Shown piece by piece: positions 34,394-43,043 of a stretch of DNA of 64,000 nt (positions within the stretch are counted from its first letter, which is position 1; each line of letters starts with the position of its first letter). The translations under genes and the position numbers were made by a program. The stretch comes from Sinorhizobium garamanticum. GTDB lineage: Bacteria; Pseudomonadota; Alphaproteobacteria; Rhizobiales; Rhizobiaceae. The stretch covers positions 2,735,001 through 2,799,000 of the forward strand of contig NZ_CP120373.1 in the NCBI RefSeq assembly GCF_029892065.1. The letters are read 5' to 3'. Below the pieces are notes generated by a model. That model made no database searches. It was not told the DNA's origin and saw nothing but the letters and a program-made list of their open reading frames with translations.

Positions 34394-34780
34394 ATGCCAC
34401 ATAAACTGCTGATCCGGCTGGTCGATGCCGAATATGCCATTACCCGTCTGAATGTCGGGTCCGCGATACCGGAGTGGCTGCCGGGGCCGGGTTTCTGGAC
34501 GGTGTCCAGCTCTCGCGAGGAAATGACGCTGGTCTGTCGCGCCGCCCGCGTACCGTCGAGCGTGCAGAGCTCGCTTGGATGGCGCTGCTTCCGCATCGAG
34601 CAGCATTTCAGCTTCGACGTGCCGGGCGTCCTGTCTTCGGTGCTGCGGCCGCTTTCCGCAGCCGGCGTGGGCGTTTTCGCCAATTCGACCTTCAGCACCG
34701 ATTATGTGTTCGTCGCGGGCTCCACCCTTGAAAAGGCGGTGCAGGCGCTCAAGGAGCATGGGCACGAGATCACCGGCTGA
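34394..34780 (+). CDS. ACT-domain protein (CASTOR/ACT_7-like)
   Basis: 128 aa. The second half, WRCFRIEQHFSFDVPGVLSSVLRPLSAAGVGVFANSTFSTDYVFV, is an ACT-like fold with the Pro-Gly-Val/Ile-Leu ligand loop found in small amino-acid-binding regulators. The N-terminal half is related and may be a degenerate ACT repeat. Ligand and partner are unknown. It starts 7 bp after the DUF2065 stop. Confidence 0.82.
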   Translation: MPHKLLIRLVDAEYAITRLNVGSAIPEWLPGPGFWTVSSSREEMTLVCRAARVPSSVQSSLGWRCFRIEQHFSFDVPGVLSSVLRPLSAAGVGVFANSTFSTDYVFVAGSTLEKAVQALKEHGHEITG

Positions 34781-35015
34781 ACGCGCGAAGGTGGCGCCGG
34801 TCGCAGGTGCCGGCGCTCTGCCTTCCTGGGAGCGGATCAGGAAATCGTGTTTGGACGCTTCGGAATTCCGCCGTATCTTCAAGGGAAGATCGCTTGTGTG
34901 CGAACCCGCGGCAGCGGCGTATCGTGCAGTTGAAGGGAATCGATCACGCCGCGATACCGGATTGCTAAAATCCATGGCCGGTGTGGTCCAAGAGGAATGA
35001 TAGGAGCCTAGCGAC

Positions 35016-36518
35016 TTGTCGACACGACCCGAATTCTTCCGCGGCTTGGTGCTTGCGGCCGCGACGGCACTGCTTCTGACCAACACGGCGCTCGCCGAGA
35101 CGGCAACCTCACTGCCGGCGGCCGGACCGCCGTCCGTTGCCGACCTCGCCGAGGGACTGCTCGATGCGGTGGTCAACATTTCCATTTCCCAGAACGTCAA
35201 GAGCGATGATGATAACGCCCCGATGCCGCAGGTGCCGGAAGGGTCGCCGCATCAGGAATTCTTCGACGAATTCTTCAAGGGACAGGGCGGCGAGGGTAAC
35301 CGACCGCGAACGGTCAACTCGCTTGGCTCCGGTTTCGTTATCGATCCGACCGGCTTCATCGTCACCAACAACCATGTCATCCAGGACGCAGATGACATCG
35401 AAATCAACTTCTCGGACGGCTCCAAGCTGAAGGCGAAGCTGGTTGGCATGGACACCAAGACCGATCTGGCGGTGCTGAAGGTCGAGCCGAAAAAGCCGCT
35501 CAAGGCCGTTTCCTTCGGCGACTCGCGCAAGATCCGGATCGGTGATTGGGTGATGGTGGTCGGCAATCCGTTCGGCCTCGGCGTGTCCGTTTCGGTCGGC
35601 GTCGTCTCGGCGCGCGGGCGCAACATCAATGCCGGCCCCTATGACAGCTTCATCCAGACCGACGCCGCGATCAACCGCGGCAATTCGGGCGGCCCGCTGT
35701 TCAACATGCGGGGCGAGGTGATCGGCATCAATACCGCGATCCTCTCTCAGACCGGCATGTCGGTCGGCATCGGTTTCGCCGTGCCAACGGAACTGGCAAT
35801 GAACGTCGTCAATCAACTCAAGGAATTCGGCGAGACCCGGCGCGGTTGGCTCGGCGTTCGCATTCAGCCGGTCACCGACGATATTGCCGAAAGCCTGAAG
35901 ATGGAGAGACCGCGCGGTGCGCTGGTCTCCGGTATCATCGAAGGCGGGCCGATCACCAAGGGCGAGATCAAGGCAGGCGATATCATCATCCGTTTCGATG
36001 GAACGGATGTCGCGGAGATCCGCGACCTGATGCGCGCCGTCGGCGAGAGCCCGGTCGGCAAGATGGTCGACGTGATCATCATTCGTGACGGCAAGGAGCA
36101 GACGGTTCGTGTCACGCTCGGCCGGCTCGAGGATGGCGAGCAACTTGCAAATGCGCCGGCGAAGGAGAACGGCGAAGGTGCCAAGCCGAATGAACCACCC
36201 GCAGCGCAGCTGCCGGCGAGCGACGTCGTACTCGGCATGAAGCTCGCAGTGCTCGACGCCGATCGCCGCAAGAGCTTCGGCATTGCCGATAGCGTCGAAG
36301 GCGTAGTGGTGACCGAGGTCCAGCCGAATTCGGCCGCAGCCGAGCGCCGGGTCGCAGCCGGCGACGTGATCGTCGAGATCGGCCAGGAGGCGATGGCCAC
36401 GCCGGACGATGTTTCGACGAGAGTCGAGGAACTGAAGAACGATGGCCGCCGCAACGCGCTTCTGATGATCGCCAACAAGACCGGCGAGTTGCGATTCGTC
36501 ACCGTGCAGATGGAGTAG
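35016..36518 (+). CDS. degP: Periplasmic serine protease DegP/Do
   Basis: 500 aa. A signal peptide (LVLAAATALLLTNTALA) precedes a trypsin-like domain with the full triad: H120 (VTNNHVIQD), D150 (KTDLAVLKV) and S224 (NRGNSGGPLFN). Two PDZ domains follow (RRGWLGVRIQPV and, after a Glu/Pro-rich linker, VVLGMKLAVLD). It is a protease-chaperone degrading misfolded envelope proteins; its place after hflK–hflC makes the cluster an envelope quality-control unit. The start is TTG, supported by TAGGAG 9 bp upstream and the signal peptide position. Confidence 0.95.
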   Translation: MSTRPEFFRGLVLAAATALLLTNTALAETATSLPAAGPPSVADLAEGLLDAVVNISISQNVKSDDDNAPMPQVPEGSPHQEFFDEFFKGQGGEGNRPRTVNSLGSGFVIDPTGFIVTNNHVIQDADDIEINFSDGSKLKAKLVGMDTKTDLAVLKVEPKKPLKAVSFGDSRKIRIGDWVMVVGNPFGLGVSVSVGVVSARGRNINAGPYDSFIQTDAAINRGNSGGPLFNMRGEVIGINTAILSQTGMSVGIGFAVPTELAMNVVNQLKEFGETRRGWLGVRIQPVTDDIAESLKMERPRGALVSGIIEGGPITKGEIKAGDIIIRFDGTDVAEIRDLMRAVGESPVGKMVDVIIIRDGKEQTVRVTLGRLEDGEQLANAPAKENGEGAKPNEPPAAQLPASDVVLGMKLAVLDADRRKSFGIADSVEGVVVTEVQPNSAAAERRVAAGDVIVEIGQEAMATPDDVSTRVEELKNDGRRNALLMIANKTGELRFVTVQME

Positions 36519-36562
36519 GGCGCTCGGCATCGCGGCGATCGCGATCGGCTTTTCCGGATCAA

Positions 36563-37237
36563 TCAAGCATGATCGCCGCGGATGCTCATGGGATTGCTGC
36601 TCGTTGGAAACTGGTTTTGGAACCATTGCCTTGAAAGGGATCGGTCCAGTCCAGTTGGCTCCCAGCCATGCCCTGCATCCAGCAAGCGATAGGTCAGGTC
36701 GGCCCCAGCCACATGGAATTGTTCCGCGATGACCGGCGCATCGCAGCGATCGCGGCGGTCGTCGTTCGCCCCTGCGAGAATCAGTACGGGGTATTCTTTT
36801 AGGTCTGGAAAAGGCGTTTGTGGATCCGGTGACTGCGGCCTCAGGAGAATTGCGCCGGACGTAAGGGCGCGTTGACGGCATACAACGGCGGCAGCGATGA
36901 CAGCTCCGCTCGAATAGCCCGCGATAATCGGCGCCCGGGCCAAATCGTATTCTCTCGATATTGCGTCTATGAACGCGCAGAGGCTTGCCGCTCCATGCGT
37001 CAGTTCCTCAATGTTCAGACTCCGATCCGGGTTGCGCCTAAAGAACGTGAACCCATGCTCCGAGGCGATCGGGCCGCGGACGGCGAAACAGGTGGAACTT
37101 GGAGCAACGCACTCGGCGAAATCCGTCCAGTCTGTCTCTCTTCCATTGCTCCCATGAAGAAGAACAACTGGCGGCTCAGCCGAGCTTTTAACCGTAACCT
37201 CGAAATCAATACCTGCAGAATGCAGCATGGAAAGCAC
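36563..37237 (-). CDS. Alpha/beta hydrolase, carboxylesterase/phospholipase type
   Basis: 224 aa serine hydrolase. PPVVLLHGSNGRETDW gives the oxyanion region, IIAGYSSGAVIAAAVV is the Gly-x-Ser-x-Gly nucleophile elbow, PVLILAGANDDRRD holds the acid and LLDAGHGW the His. It belongs to the small YpfH/carboxylesterase group. The substrate is unknown. It stands alone, tail-to-tail with degP. A second ATG lies three codons inside. Confidence 0.87.
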   Translation of the reverse strand: MLSMLHSAGIDFEVTVKSSAEPPVVLLHGSNGRETDWTDFAECVAPSSTCFAVRGPIASEHGFTFFRRNPDRSLNIEELTHGAASLCAFIDAISREYDLARAPIIAGYSSGAVIAAAVVCRQRALTSGAILLRPQSPDPQTPFPDLKEYPVLILAGANDDRRDRCDAPVIAEQFHVAGADLTYRLLDAGHGWEPTGLDRSLSRQWFQNQFPTSSNPMSIRGDHA

Positions 37238-37239
37238 CC

Positions 37240-37316
37240 GAGTCCTACAGCGCCGCGCGTCATATCAGACGCGCAAAGGATGCTGTTGCACCATGAATTT
37301 ACTGCATGTTCTAGCA
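37240..37316. repeat. Dispersed repeat, nearly complete copy
   Basis: TCCTACAGCGCCGCGCGTCA, TATCAGACGCGCAAAGGATGC, TGTTGCACCATGAATTTACTGC and ATGTTCTAGCAG occur in order. The first half folds as a GCGCGTC/GACGCGC hairpin flanked by CTACAGC and GCTGTTG. It lies between the hydrolase start and the small ORF at 37325–37420. Confidence 0.6.
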
Positions 37317-37324
37317 GCTTTCGT

Positions 37325-37420
37325 TCATCGCAAAAGAGAGCGTCGCCGCGTCCGCTGTGCCGTGGGCTGAAAGGTCAGCAGTCGGACGGCTGCGAGAACG
37401 GCCTCGAAGATCTCGCGCAT
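37325..37420 (-). CDS. Putative 31-aa small protein divergent from lysR
   Basis: An ATG at 37420 with an excellent AGGAGGATAGGATC lead opens a 31-codon frame: MREIFEAVLAAVRLLTFQPT then an Arg-rich end and TGA. The first half can form an amphipathic helix, the second half is strongly basic. It is divergent from the LysR gene with 142 bp between starts, the usual layout of a LysR regulator and its target. No family recognised; evidence is the ribosome-binding site and the layout only. Confidence 0.45.
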   Translation of the reverse strand: MREIFEAVLAAVRLLTFQPTAQRTRRRSLLR

Positions 37421-37562
37421 GATCCTATCCTCCTTTGGCACTCCAAGAATTGTATGGATGAGGCGCAAAACATTTGGCGCCTTTCATTCCGGGAATTTCA
37501 GCGCACTTGCCGCCCCTCCTCAAACGAGTTTACAGTCCGCTACGGATAACTTGAGGTTATGC

Positions 37563-38456
37563 ATGAAACGCGGCCGCTTGCCCCTGACGGCGTTGCGGAG
37601 CTTCGAGGCGGCTGGGCGGCTCGGCAGCTTCACCGAGGCCGCGGCGGAGCTTTTCGTCTCCCAGGCGGCGATCAGCCGTCAGATCCGCGACCTCGAAGCC
37701 CTGATCGGCAAGCCACTGTTCGAGCGGCATCATCGCAGCGTCAGCCTGACCGCGGATGGCGAGACGCTGCTGACGGTACTGACGCATTCCTTCGACCGGA
37801 TCGGCGACAGCCTCGATGCGCTCTCCGGTGCCAGGCGAGCCGGGACGCTGAAGGTGAGCGCCGAGCCCTCCTTCGCCGGTTGCTGGCTCGTCCCGCATCT
37901 CGCACAGTTTCAGGCGGAAAACCTCGAAGTCGACCTCGTCATCGACGCCGATCCCCGGCTCGTTGAATTCCGCGGCAATGAAGCCGAAGTTGCGATCCGG
38001 CACAGCACCAGGTTCACCTCATGGCCTCGAGTCGAGGCCCGGCATCTCGCCGACGTAGAGATGATCGCGGTCATGGCGCCATCACTCGCGCCTCGGGTGC
38101 TGCGCGAACCGTTGGATCTCTTGCGGTACGGCCTTCTGCACGAGGATACCCGGGGGCTCTGGGAGCAATGGTTCGCGGCTGCCGGCGCAGGAGAAGTGCG
38201 GGTCGAGCGCGGCGCCATCTTTGCCGACGGGGCACTCGTGCTTCAAGCGGCGCTCCGCGGCCACGGCGTCGCGCTCATGGATCGCGACCATGTGCGCGAC
38301 GATCTCGACGCCGGGCGTCTCGTCCAGGCGTTTGACGTTTCCATTCCCTATGGTGCCTTCTGGCTGGTTGCGCGGCGGTTCGATGCGCTCTCCGAGCCCG
38401 CTAGACGTTTCGTCGCGTGGATCGAGCGCTGTTATCCCCGCCAGAAGGGCGCTTAA
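37563..38456 (+). CDS. LysR-family regulator, GcvA-like
   Basis: 297 aa. The N-terminal helix-turn-helix is complete (PLTALRSFEAAGRLGSFTEAAAELFVSQAAISRQIRDLEALIGKPLFERHHRSV); the effector domain includes LKVSAEPSFAGCWLVPHLAQF and DPRLVEFRGNEAEVAIRHS. The pattern is that of GcvA-type regulators (glycine cleavage and beta-lactamase regulators), but the target here is unknown; the divergent 31-codon ORF is the nearest candidate. The start at MKRGRLP is supported by TTGAGG. It overlaps the following convergent GNAT gene by 4 bp at the 3' end. Confidence 0.92.
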   Translation: MKRGRLPLTALRSFEAAGRLGSFTEAAAELFVSQAAISRQIRDLEALIGKPLFERHHRSVSLTADGETLLTVLTHSFDRIGDSLDALSGARRAGTLKVSAEPSFAGCWLVPHLAQFQAENLEVDLVIDADPRLVEFRGNEAEVAIRHSTRFTSWPRVEARHLADVEMIAVMAPSLAPRVLREPLDLLRYGLLHEDTRGLWEQWFAAAGAGEVRVERGAIFADGALVLQAALRGHGVALMDRDHVRDDLDAGRLVQAFDVSIPYGAFWLVARRFDALSEPARRFVAWIERCYPRQKGA

Positions 38457-39025
38457 CCCTGCGCCGGCACGCCGCGCGTCCACTCGTCCGCCGTGATCGC
38501 GTAAAGCACGTGGCGCTTCAGATGCGCATACGTGTCGGGGACGCGAGGGTGGTCGAAGTCGCGGCTCGGGTCCGGCCGCATGCCGAGCCGTTTCATCACG
38601 GCGGTGGAGCGGGTGTTCGCGGGCACGGCGAAGGAGACGATTTCGCCGAGGTTCCGTTCGGTAAAGCCGTAGTCGAGGAGGGCCGCTGCCGCCTCGGTCA
38701 CGTACCCGTTGCCCCAGAAGGGCAGGGCGAGCCGCCAGCCGATCTCGATCGTGCCGTTCGGCAGATGCGGCTCCAGATCGGTGAGCGCCAGGCCGCAGAA
38801 GCCGATCGGCATGTCGCTGTCGCGCAATGCGAGCGCGAAGAAGCCGAAGCCGGTTTCACTGATGCCGCGGCCGATGCGATCGAACAGCGCATCGGATTCC
38901 GCGCGGTTGCGGCGGAAGGCGAAGAATTCCATGACCTTCGGATCGCTGTTGATCTCGGCAAAGAGGTCGCGATCGGTCTCGTTCCAGCCGCGAATGCGCA
39001 GCCTGTCGGTTTCTCGGATAATCAC
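38453..39025 (-). CDS. RimJ/RimL-type GNAT acetyltransferase
   Basis: 190 aa. RETDRLRIRGWNETDRDLFAEINSDPKVMEFF is the standard start of the ribosomal-protein acetyltransferase-like GNAT branch; IEIGWRLALPFWGNGYVTEAAAALLDYGF is the acetyl-CoA motif and VPANTRSTAVMKRLGM the second motif. The start is GTG, overlapping the serB stop (GTGA), so it is translationally coupled to serB. Acceptor unknown. Confidence 0.9.
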   Translation of the reverse strand: MIIRETDRLRIRGWNETDRDLFAEINSDPKVMEFFAFRRNRAESDALFDRIGRGISETGFGFFALALRDSDMPIGFCGLALTDLEPHLPNGTIEIGWRLALPFWGNGYVTEAAAALLDYGFTERNLGEIVSFAVPANTRSTAVMKRLGMRPDPSRDFDHPRVPDTYAHLKRHVLYAITADEWTRGVPAQG

Positions 39026-39909
39026 GTCACGAAATCCGTCTTGCGGTAACCCTGGAGGTAGAGAAGGGCCGTCAGGTCGCCGTGGTCGATGCGGATCTTC
39101 GCCTGTTCTGCGACCACGGGTTTCGCATGCAGCGCGACGCCGCTGCCGGCAAGCTGCAGCATGCCGAGGTCGTTGGCGCCATCGCCGACGGCGATCACCT
39201 CGGCGGTCGAAATGCCGAGCCTGCCCGAGATGTCGATGAGCGCGTCGACCTTGGCCTGCTTGCCGAGGATCGGGTGGGCGACCTCGCCGGTCAGCATGCC
39301 GTCCTTCTCGATCAGCACATTGGCGCGGTTCTCGTCAAAGCCGAGTTTCGCCGCAATCGGCCCGGTGAAGACGGTGAAGCCGCCAGAGACGAGGGCGGTA
39401 TAGTGGCCCTTGCCCTTCATGGTCGCGATCAGTTCTCGGCCGCCTGGCGTCAGCGTGATGCGCTTTGCGATCACGTCCTCGATGACCCTGCCGGGCAGAC
39501 CCTTCAAGAGCGCCACGCGTTCGATCAGCGCCGGCTCGAAGGCGATTTCGCCGTTCATGGCGCGGGCGGTGATCGCGGCAACCTTTTCCTTGAGGCCCAC
39601 TTCGGCGGCAAGCTCGTCGATGCACTCCTGGCCGATCATCGTCGAATCCATGTCGGCGATCAGGAACTTCTTGCGGCGGCTCTCGGCATCCTGCACCGCG
39701 ACGTCGATCGGAAAGCCGTTTACCTCTGCGCGCAGCCGCATCTCGGCGGCGCCCGGATCGGTTCCGTCTATAAGCGCGATGTCGCAGGCGACGCCGTCCG
39801 CCAACCAATAGACCCCGGATGCCTTTACGGCGCTCGCCGCCGCTTCCGCCAGCTCAGGCGTCAGAACAGGATTTGACGGATTGGCGATAAGCGTGGCAAC
39901 GAGAGCCAT
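39022..39909 (-). CDS. serB: Phosphoserine phosphatase
   Basis: 295 aa. The haloacid-dehalogenase motif I is FLIADMDSTMIGQECIDELA, the substrate loop KGLPGRVIEDVIAKRITLTPGGREL, motif II SGGFTVFTGPIA and the last motif VGDGANDLGMLQLAGSGVALHAKP. The first ~80 residues are the N-terminal domain typical of alphaproteobacterial SerB. It makes L-serine from phosphoserine. The ATG at 39909–39907 overlaps the divergent miaA ATG within CATG. Confidence 0.96.
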   Translation of the reverse strand: MALVATLIANPSNPVLTPELAEAAASAVKASGVYWLADGVACDIALIDGTDPGAAEMRLRAEVNGFPIDVAVQDAESRRKKFLIADMDSTMIGQECIDELAAEVGLKEKVAAITARAMNGEIAFEPALIERVALLKGLPGRVIEDVIAKRITLTPGGRELIATMKGKGHYTALVSGGFTVFTGPIAAKLGFDENRANVLIEKDGMLTGEVAHPILGKQAKVDALIDISGRLGISTAEVIAVGDGANDLGMLQLAGSGVALHAKPVVAEQAKIRIDHGDLTALLYLQGYRKTDFVT

Positions 39910-40819
39910 GATCAAGAACCTTGAAAGAGACACGGACGCGATCCTGATAACCGGGCCGACCGCCAGCGGCAAGTCCGCGCTTGCGGTGGAACTCGCGCGT
40001 CGGCACGGCGGCGTGGTGATCAACGCCGACAGCATGCAGGTCTACGACACGCTGAAGATCCTGACCGCGCGGCCGGACGAGGCGGAGATGGGCGGGATAG
40101 AGCATTTTCTCTATGGCCATGTGCCGGCCGGACAGGCCTATTCGACCGGCGCTTGGCTGCGCGAGGCGGAGGCGCTGGTTCAGCAGTTGCGCGAAGAGGG
40201 GCGATTGCCCGTCTTCGTCGGCGGCACCGGGCTCTATTTCAAGGCATTGACAGGCGGGCTTTCCGATATGCCGGAGATACCGGCAACGATCCGCGATCCA
40301 CTGCGCGCGCGGCTGAAGGAGGAGGGGGCGGAGGCGCTCCATGCGGAGCTTGCCGCGCGAGACCCGCAAACCGCCATGCAATTGCGGCCGGGCGACGGAC
40401 AGCGGATCGTTCGCGCGCTCGAGGTGATCGAAGCGACCGGCAAGCCGATCCATCTCTTCCAGCAGAGCCGCGGCCCTATGATCATCGATCCCGACAAGGC
40501 ACAGAAAATCGTCGTGCTCCCGGATCGCGCCCTCCTGCACAGCCGCATCGACCGGCGTTTCGAGACCATGCTTGAACGCGGGGCAGTCGACGAGGTGCGG
40601 GCGCTGCTGGCGCTCGACCTCTCGCCCGACATGCCGGTGATGAAGGCGATCGGCGTCCAGCAGATTGCCGCGATGCTAAGAGGCGAGATTGGGGAGGCCG
40701 AGGTGATTGCGACTGGGGCGGCCGCGACGCGGCAATATTCCAAGCGTCAGATGACTTGGTTCCGCAACCAACTCGACGAAAGCTGGCAGCGGATAGAGGG
40801 ACCCGACGCCGTGATTTGA
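39908..40819 (+). CDS. miaA: tRNA dimethylallyltransferase
   Basis: 303 aa. The P-loop LITGPTASGKSALAVELA, the family motif VVINADSMQVYDTLKILTARP, VFVGGTGLYFKALTGGLS, and the C-terminal MKAIGVQQIAAML and ATRQYSKRQMTWFRNQ are all present. It adds a dimethylallyl group to A37 of tRNAs reading UNN codons. The start ATG at 39908 overlaps the serB ATG on the other strand; an in-frame TTG at 39881 is less likely. Each gene's ribosome-binding site must lie in the other's coding sequence. Confidence 0.96.
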   Translation: MIKNLERDTDAILITGPTASGKSALAVELARRHGGVVINADSMQVYDTLKILTARPDEAEMGGIEHFLYGHVPAGQAYSTGAWLREAEALVQQLREEGRLPVFVGGTGLYFKALTGGLSDMPEIPATIRDPLRARLKEEGAEALHAELAARDPQTAMQLRPGDGQRIVRALEVIEATGKPIHLFQQSRGPMIIDPDKAQKIVVLPDRALLHSRIDRRFETMLERGAVDEVRALLALDLSPDMPVMKAIGVQQIAAMLRGEIGEAEVIATGAAATRQYSKRQMTWFRNQLDESWQRIEGPDAVI

Positions 40820-40913
40820 TGCGCGGCGCCAGACCGACGTGGAAATGACTCGCATCCTCCCCGGATTGAGCGCTTAACTGGTGGCCCGGGATTTTTGACG
40901 GAGGAGGCGAACC

Positions 40914-41240
40914 ATGGCGATGTATCTCACGCGCTTCAGTTACACGCCCCAGACGTGGGCACGCATGATCGAAAACCCGGAGGACCGACGCAAGGCCGCC
41001 AGTTCCTACATCGAGTCGGTAGGCGGAAAGCTGCACGGCTTTTGGTATGCCTTCGGCGAGCACGATGGCTGGAATCTTTGGGAGGCACCGGACAACGTGT
41101 CGATGGCATCTGTCGTGCTTGCCATTGGCGCAGGAGGTGCGCTCAGTTCGTGCGAGACCACCGTTCTCCTCAGTGTCGAAGAGACGATGGAAGCCCTTGG
41201 AAGGGCGAAATCGATCCAGTATCGATCGCCGGGAACTTAG
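40914..41240 (+). CDS. GYD domain protein
   Basis: 108 aa ferredoxin-like small protein: MYLTRFSYTPQTWARMIENPEDRR, GGKLHGFWYAFGEHDGWNLWEAPDNVSMASVVLAIGAGGALSS carry the GYD family features (here Glu-His-Asp in place of Gly-Tyr-Asp) seen in stand-alone dimeric proteins of unknown function. GGAGGAGG lies upstream of the ATG. Confidence 0.87.
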   Translation: MAMYLTRFSYTPQTWARMIENPEDRRKAASSYIESVGGKLHGFWYAFGEHDGWNLWEAPDNVSMASVVLAIGAGGALSSCETTVLLSVEETMEALGRAKSIQYRSPGT

Positions 41241-41257
41241 AGCCCTGAAGGGCTCTA
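41238..41257. terminator. Hairpin overlapping the GYD stop codon
   Basis: TAGAGCCC-TGAA-GGGCTCTA gives an 8-bp stem whose first three bases are the TAG stop codon. A G-rich rather than T-rich stretch follows, so intrinsic termination would be weak. Confidence 0.35.
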
Positions 41258-41358
41258 GGGGGCGGCCTGCCGTATCAGGGAATGTTGAGTAATCGCCCAA
41301 GATTGACCTTGACATGGCGGGGGTAAGCGCGTACCCAAAAGATAAACCAAATGGTTAA

Positions 41359-41745
41359 ATGTTTTTGATGCCGCCACGCACAGAAGATAGAGCCGACCAG
41401 CAGCTGGATCAGGTTTTTCATGCGCTGTCCGACAGGACGCGTCGGAGCCTCATGGCGCGGCTGGCCCATGGCGAAGCTTCCGTATCGGAATTGGCGGCAC
41501 CGTTCGACATGTCGCTGCCGGCGGTTTCCAAGCACCTCGTCGTGCTGGAAAAGGCCGGTCTGCTTCGCCGCAGGATAGATGGCCGGGTTCATTATTGTTC
41601 GCTGAGTCCCGAGGCGCTGGAGGATGCTTCGGACTGGATCGCCTTCTATCAGCAGTTCTGGAAACAGAGGCTCAATAGCCTGGCCAAATGGCTCGCCAAA
41701 GAAGAAGGCGCCACCGAACCGAACGACCCCGAGGAGACGACATGA
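41359..41745 (+). CDS. ArsR-family regulator paired with an AHSA1 protein
   Basis: 128 aa winged helix: QVFHALSDRTRRSLMARLAHGEASVSELAAPFDMSLPAVSKHLVVLEKAGLLRRRIDGRVHYC. Unlike the two arsenic regulators in this window, it lacks a Cys cluster at its C-terminus, so it is of the SdpR/PhoR-like non-metal ArsR group that controls adjacent AHSA1/SRPBCC genes. The stop overlaps the next start (ATGA at 41742–41745). A second ATG three codons in is equally possible as start. Confidence 0.9.
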   Translation: MFLMPPRTEDRADQQLDQVFHALSDRTRRSLMARLAHGEASVSELAAPFDMSLPAVSKHLVVLEKAGLLRRRIDGRVHYCSLSPEALEDASDWIAFYQQFWKQRLNSLAKWLAKEEGATEPNDPEETT

Positions 41746-42170
41746 AAGAGCTGAGAATACAAGAAATATTGGAAGCTCCGGCAGCGCGTGTGTTTGCCGC
41801 CTGGTGCGACGTCGACAAGATCCGGGAATGGTTTGCGCCGGGCGAGATGACCGTGCCGGAGGTGGTTGCCGACATCAAGCCAGGCGGACGCTATCGCATC
41901 GTCATGCAGGAGCCGGACGGCAGGCAGCACATCGTCGGCGGCGAATATCGCGAGGTCGTGCCAAACGAGCGTTTGCGCTTCAGTTGGCAGTGGGAGGGCA
42001 GGCCGGACGTCACCGAAGTCAATGTCATCTTGCGAGCACTTGACGACCGGCGCACCGAATTGACGCTGATCCATACGGAATTCGCGACCGCGGAAGCGCG
42101 CGACGAACACGGCAAGGGCTGGGCCGGGTGCCTCGCCAATCTGCGCCGCTATCTGCTTGAGGATTCCTGA
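41742..42170 (+). CDS. SRPBCC/AHSA1-like ligand-binding protein
   Basis: 142 aa helix-grip protein: QEILEAPAARVFAAWCDVDKIREWFAPG, IKPGGRYRIVMQEPDG, VGGEYREVVPNERLRFSWQWEG and the closing GWAGCLANLRRYL are the AHSA1 signature. Such proteins bind a hydrophobic ligand; the function of the ArsR–AHSA1 pair is generally unknown. Translationally coupled to the upstream regulator. Confidence 0.92.
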   Translation: MKELRIQEILEAPAARVFAAWCDVDKIREWFAPGEMTVPEVVADIKPGGRYRIVMQEPDGRQHIVGGEYREVVPNERLRFSWQWEGRPDVTEVNVILRALDDRRTELTLIHTEFATAEARDEHGKGWAGCLANLRRYLLEDS

Positions 42171-42177
42171 AAGCGGG

Positions 42178-42262
42178 GGTCCATAGCGCCTGCGTCCTTC
42201 AGGCGCACCACGATTGCTGTGGCACTTTGAATTGCTGCATTCGCGTTTGTCCTTAGATCAGC
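42178..42262. repeat. Dispersed repeat, orientation reversed
   Basis: CCATAGCGCCTGCGTCCTTCAGGCGCACC, TGCTGTGGCACTTTGAATTGCTGCATTCG and TTTGTCCTTAGATC follow one another; this is the same module order as at 37240 (hairpin, then GCTGT-GCAC-TTGAATT-TGCTGCAT). The space to the next ATG (42328) holds no gene. Confidence 0.6.
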
Positions 42263-42327
42263 TTCGGCGGACGGGACGCGCGGCACTTGCGACGGCCTGA
42301 TAGCCGGTTCACGAAGGGAGAGAAACA

Positions 42328-42978
42328 ATGAAACTCTATTACCACCCGCTTTCCACCTATTCGCAAAAGACGCTGATCGCCTTCCATGAAAAGGGAATCG
42401 CTTTCGAGCCGGAACTGGTGACGCTGATGACGCCGGAAGGCCGGGCGGCGTACACGGCCATCTACCCGCTCTGCAAGATCCCGCTGCTCAAGCCGAGCGA
42501 TGACTGGATGGTCCCGGAATCAAGCATCATCATCGAGTATCTGGAAGACAAGTTCCCCGGAACACCGCGTCTCATCCCGGTTGCCGGCGGTGACACGACG
42601 CGCCAGGTTCGCTTCATGGATCGCATGGCCGATCTTTACCTCAACGATCCAGTACGCGAACTGACACTTCAGAAGGTCGGATTCAGGGCGCCGGACGAGG
42701 AGGCCGCCGCTGTCGCCCGCAACACGATCAGGGTCACCTATGATCATCTCGACAAGCGTCTGTCGGGGCAAGAGTGGCTCTGCGGCGAGTTTTCAATGGC
42801 TGACTGCGCGGCGATTCCGCCATTGTTCTACGCGCAGATCGTCGCACCGTTCGCCGATCGCCCGCATCTGCAACGCTATTGGGAGCGGGCTCAACGAAGG
42901 CCCTCCTATGCGCGCGTGATGCAAGAATTCGTGCCGATCTGGGAGGACATGCAGGCTGGCTCCGCAGCGGCGGAATAG
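42328..42978 (+). CDS. Glutathione S-transferase family protein
   Basis: 216 aa. KLYYHPLSTYSQKTLIAFHEKGIAFEPELV is the thioredoxin-like start with a Ser-Thr-Tyr-Ser active-site neighbourhood; CKIPLLKPSDDWMVPESSIIIEYLEDKF includes the cis-Pro and the Glu-Ser glutathione motif; EWLCGEFSMADCAAIPPLFY is the C-terminal N-capping box. GGGAGAG precedes the ATG. Unrelated in sequence to the GST in the thyA–folA operon. Confidence 0.9.
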   Translation: MKLYYHPLSTYSQKTLIAFHEKGIAFEPELVTLMTPEGRAAYTAIYPLCKIPLLKPSDDWMVPESSIIIEYLEDKFPGTPRLIPVAGGDTTRQVRFMDRMADLYLNDPVRELTLQKVGFRAPDEEAAAVARNTIRVTYDHLDKRLSGQEWLCGEFSMADCAAIPPLFYAQIVAPFADRPHLQRYWERAQRRPSYARVMQEFVPIWEDMQAGSAAAE

Positions 42979-43043
42979 GCACGAGCCACCGAGCCTCAAA
43001 GGTTCGCCTTCAACGCGACGCGGTGGAGGCGGGCAACGGAACC

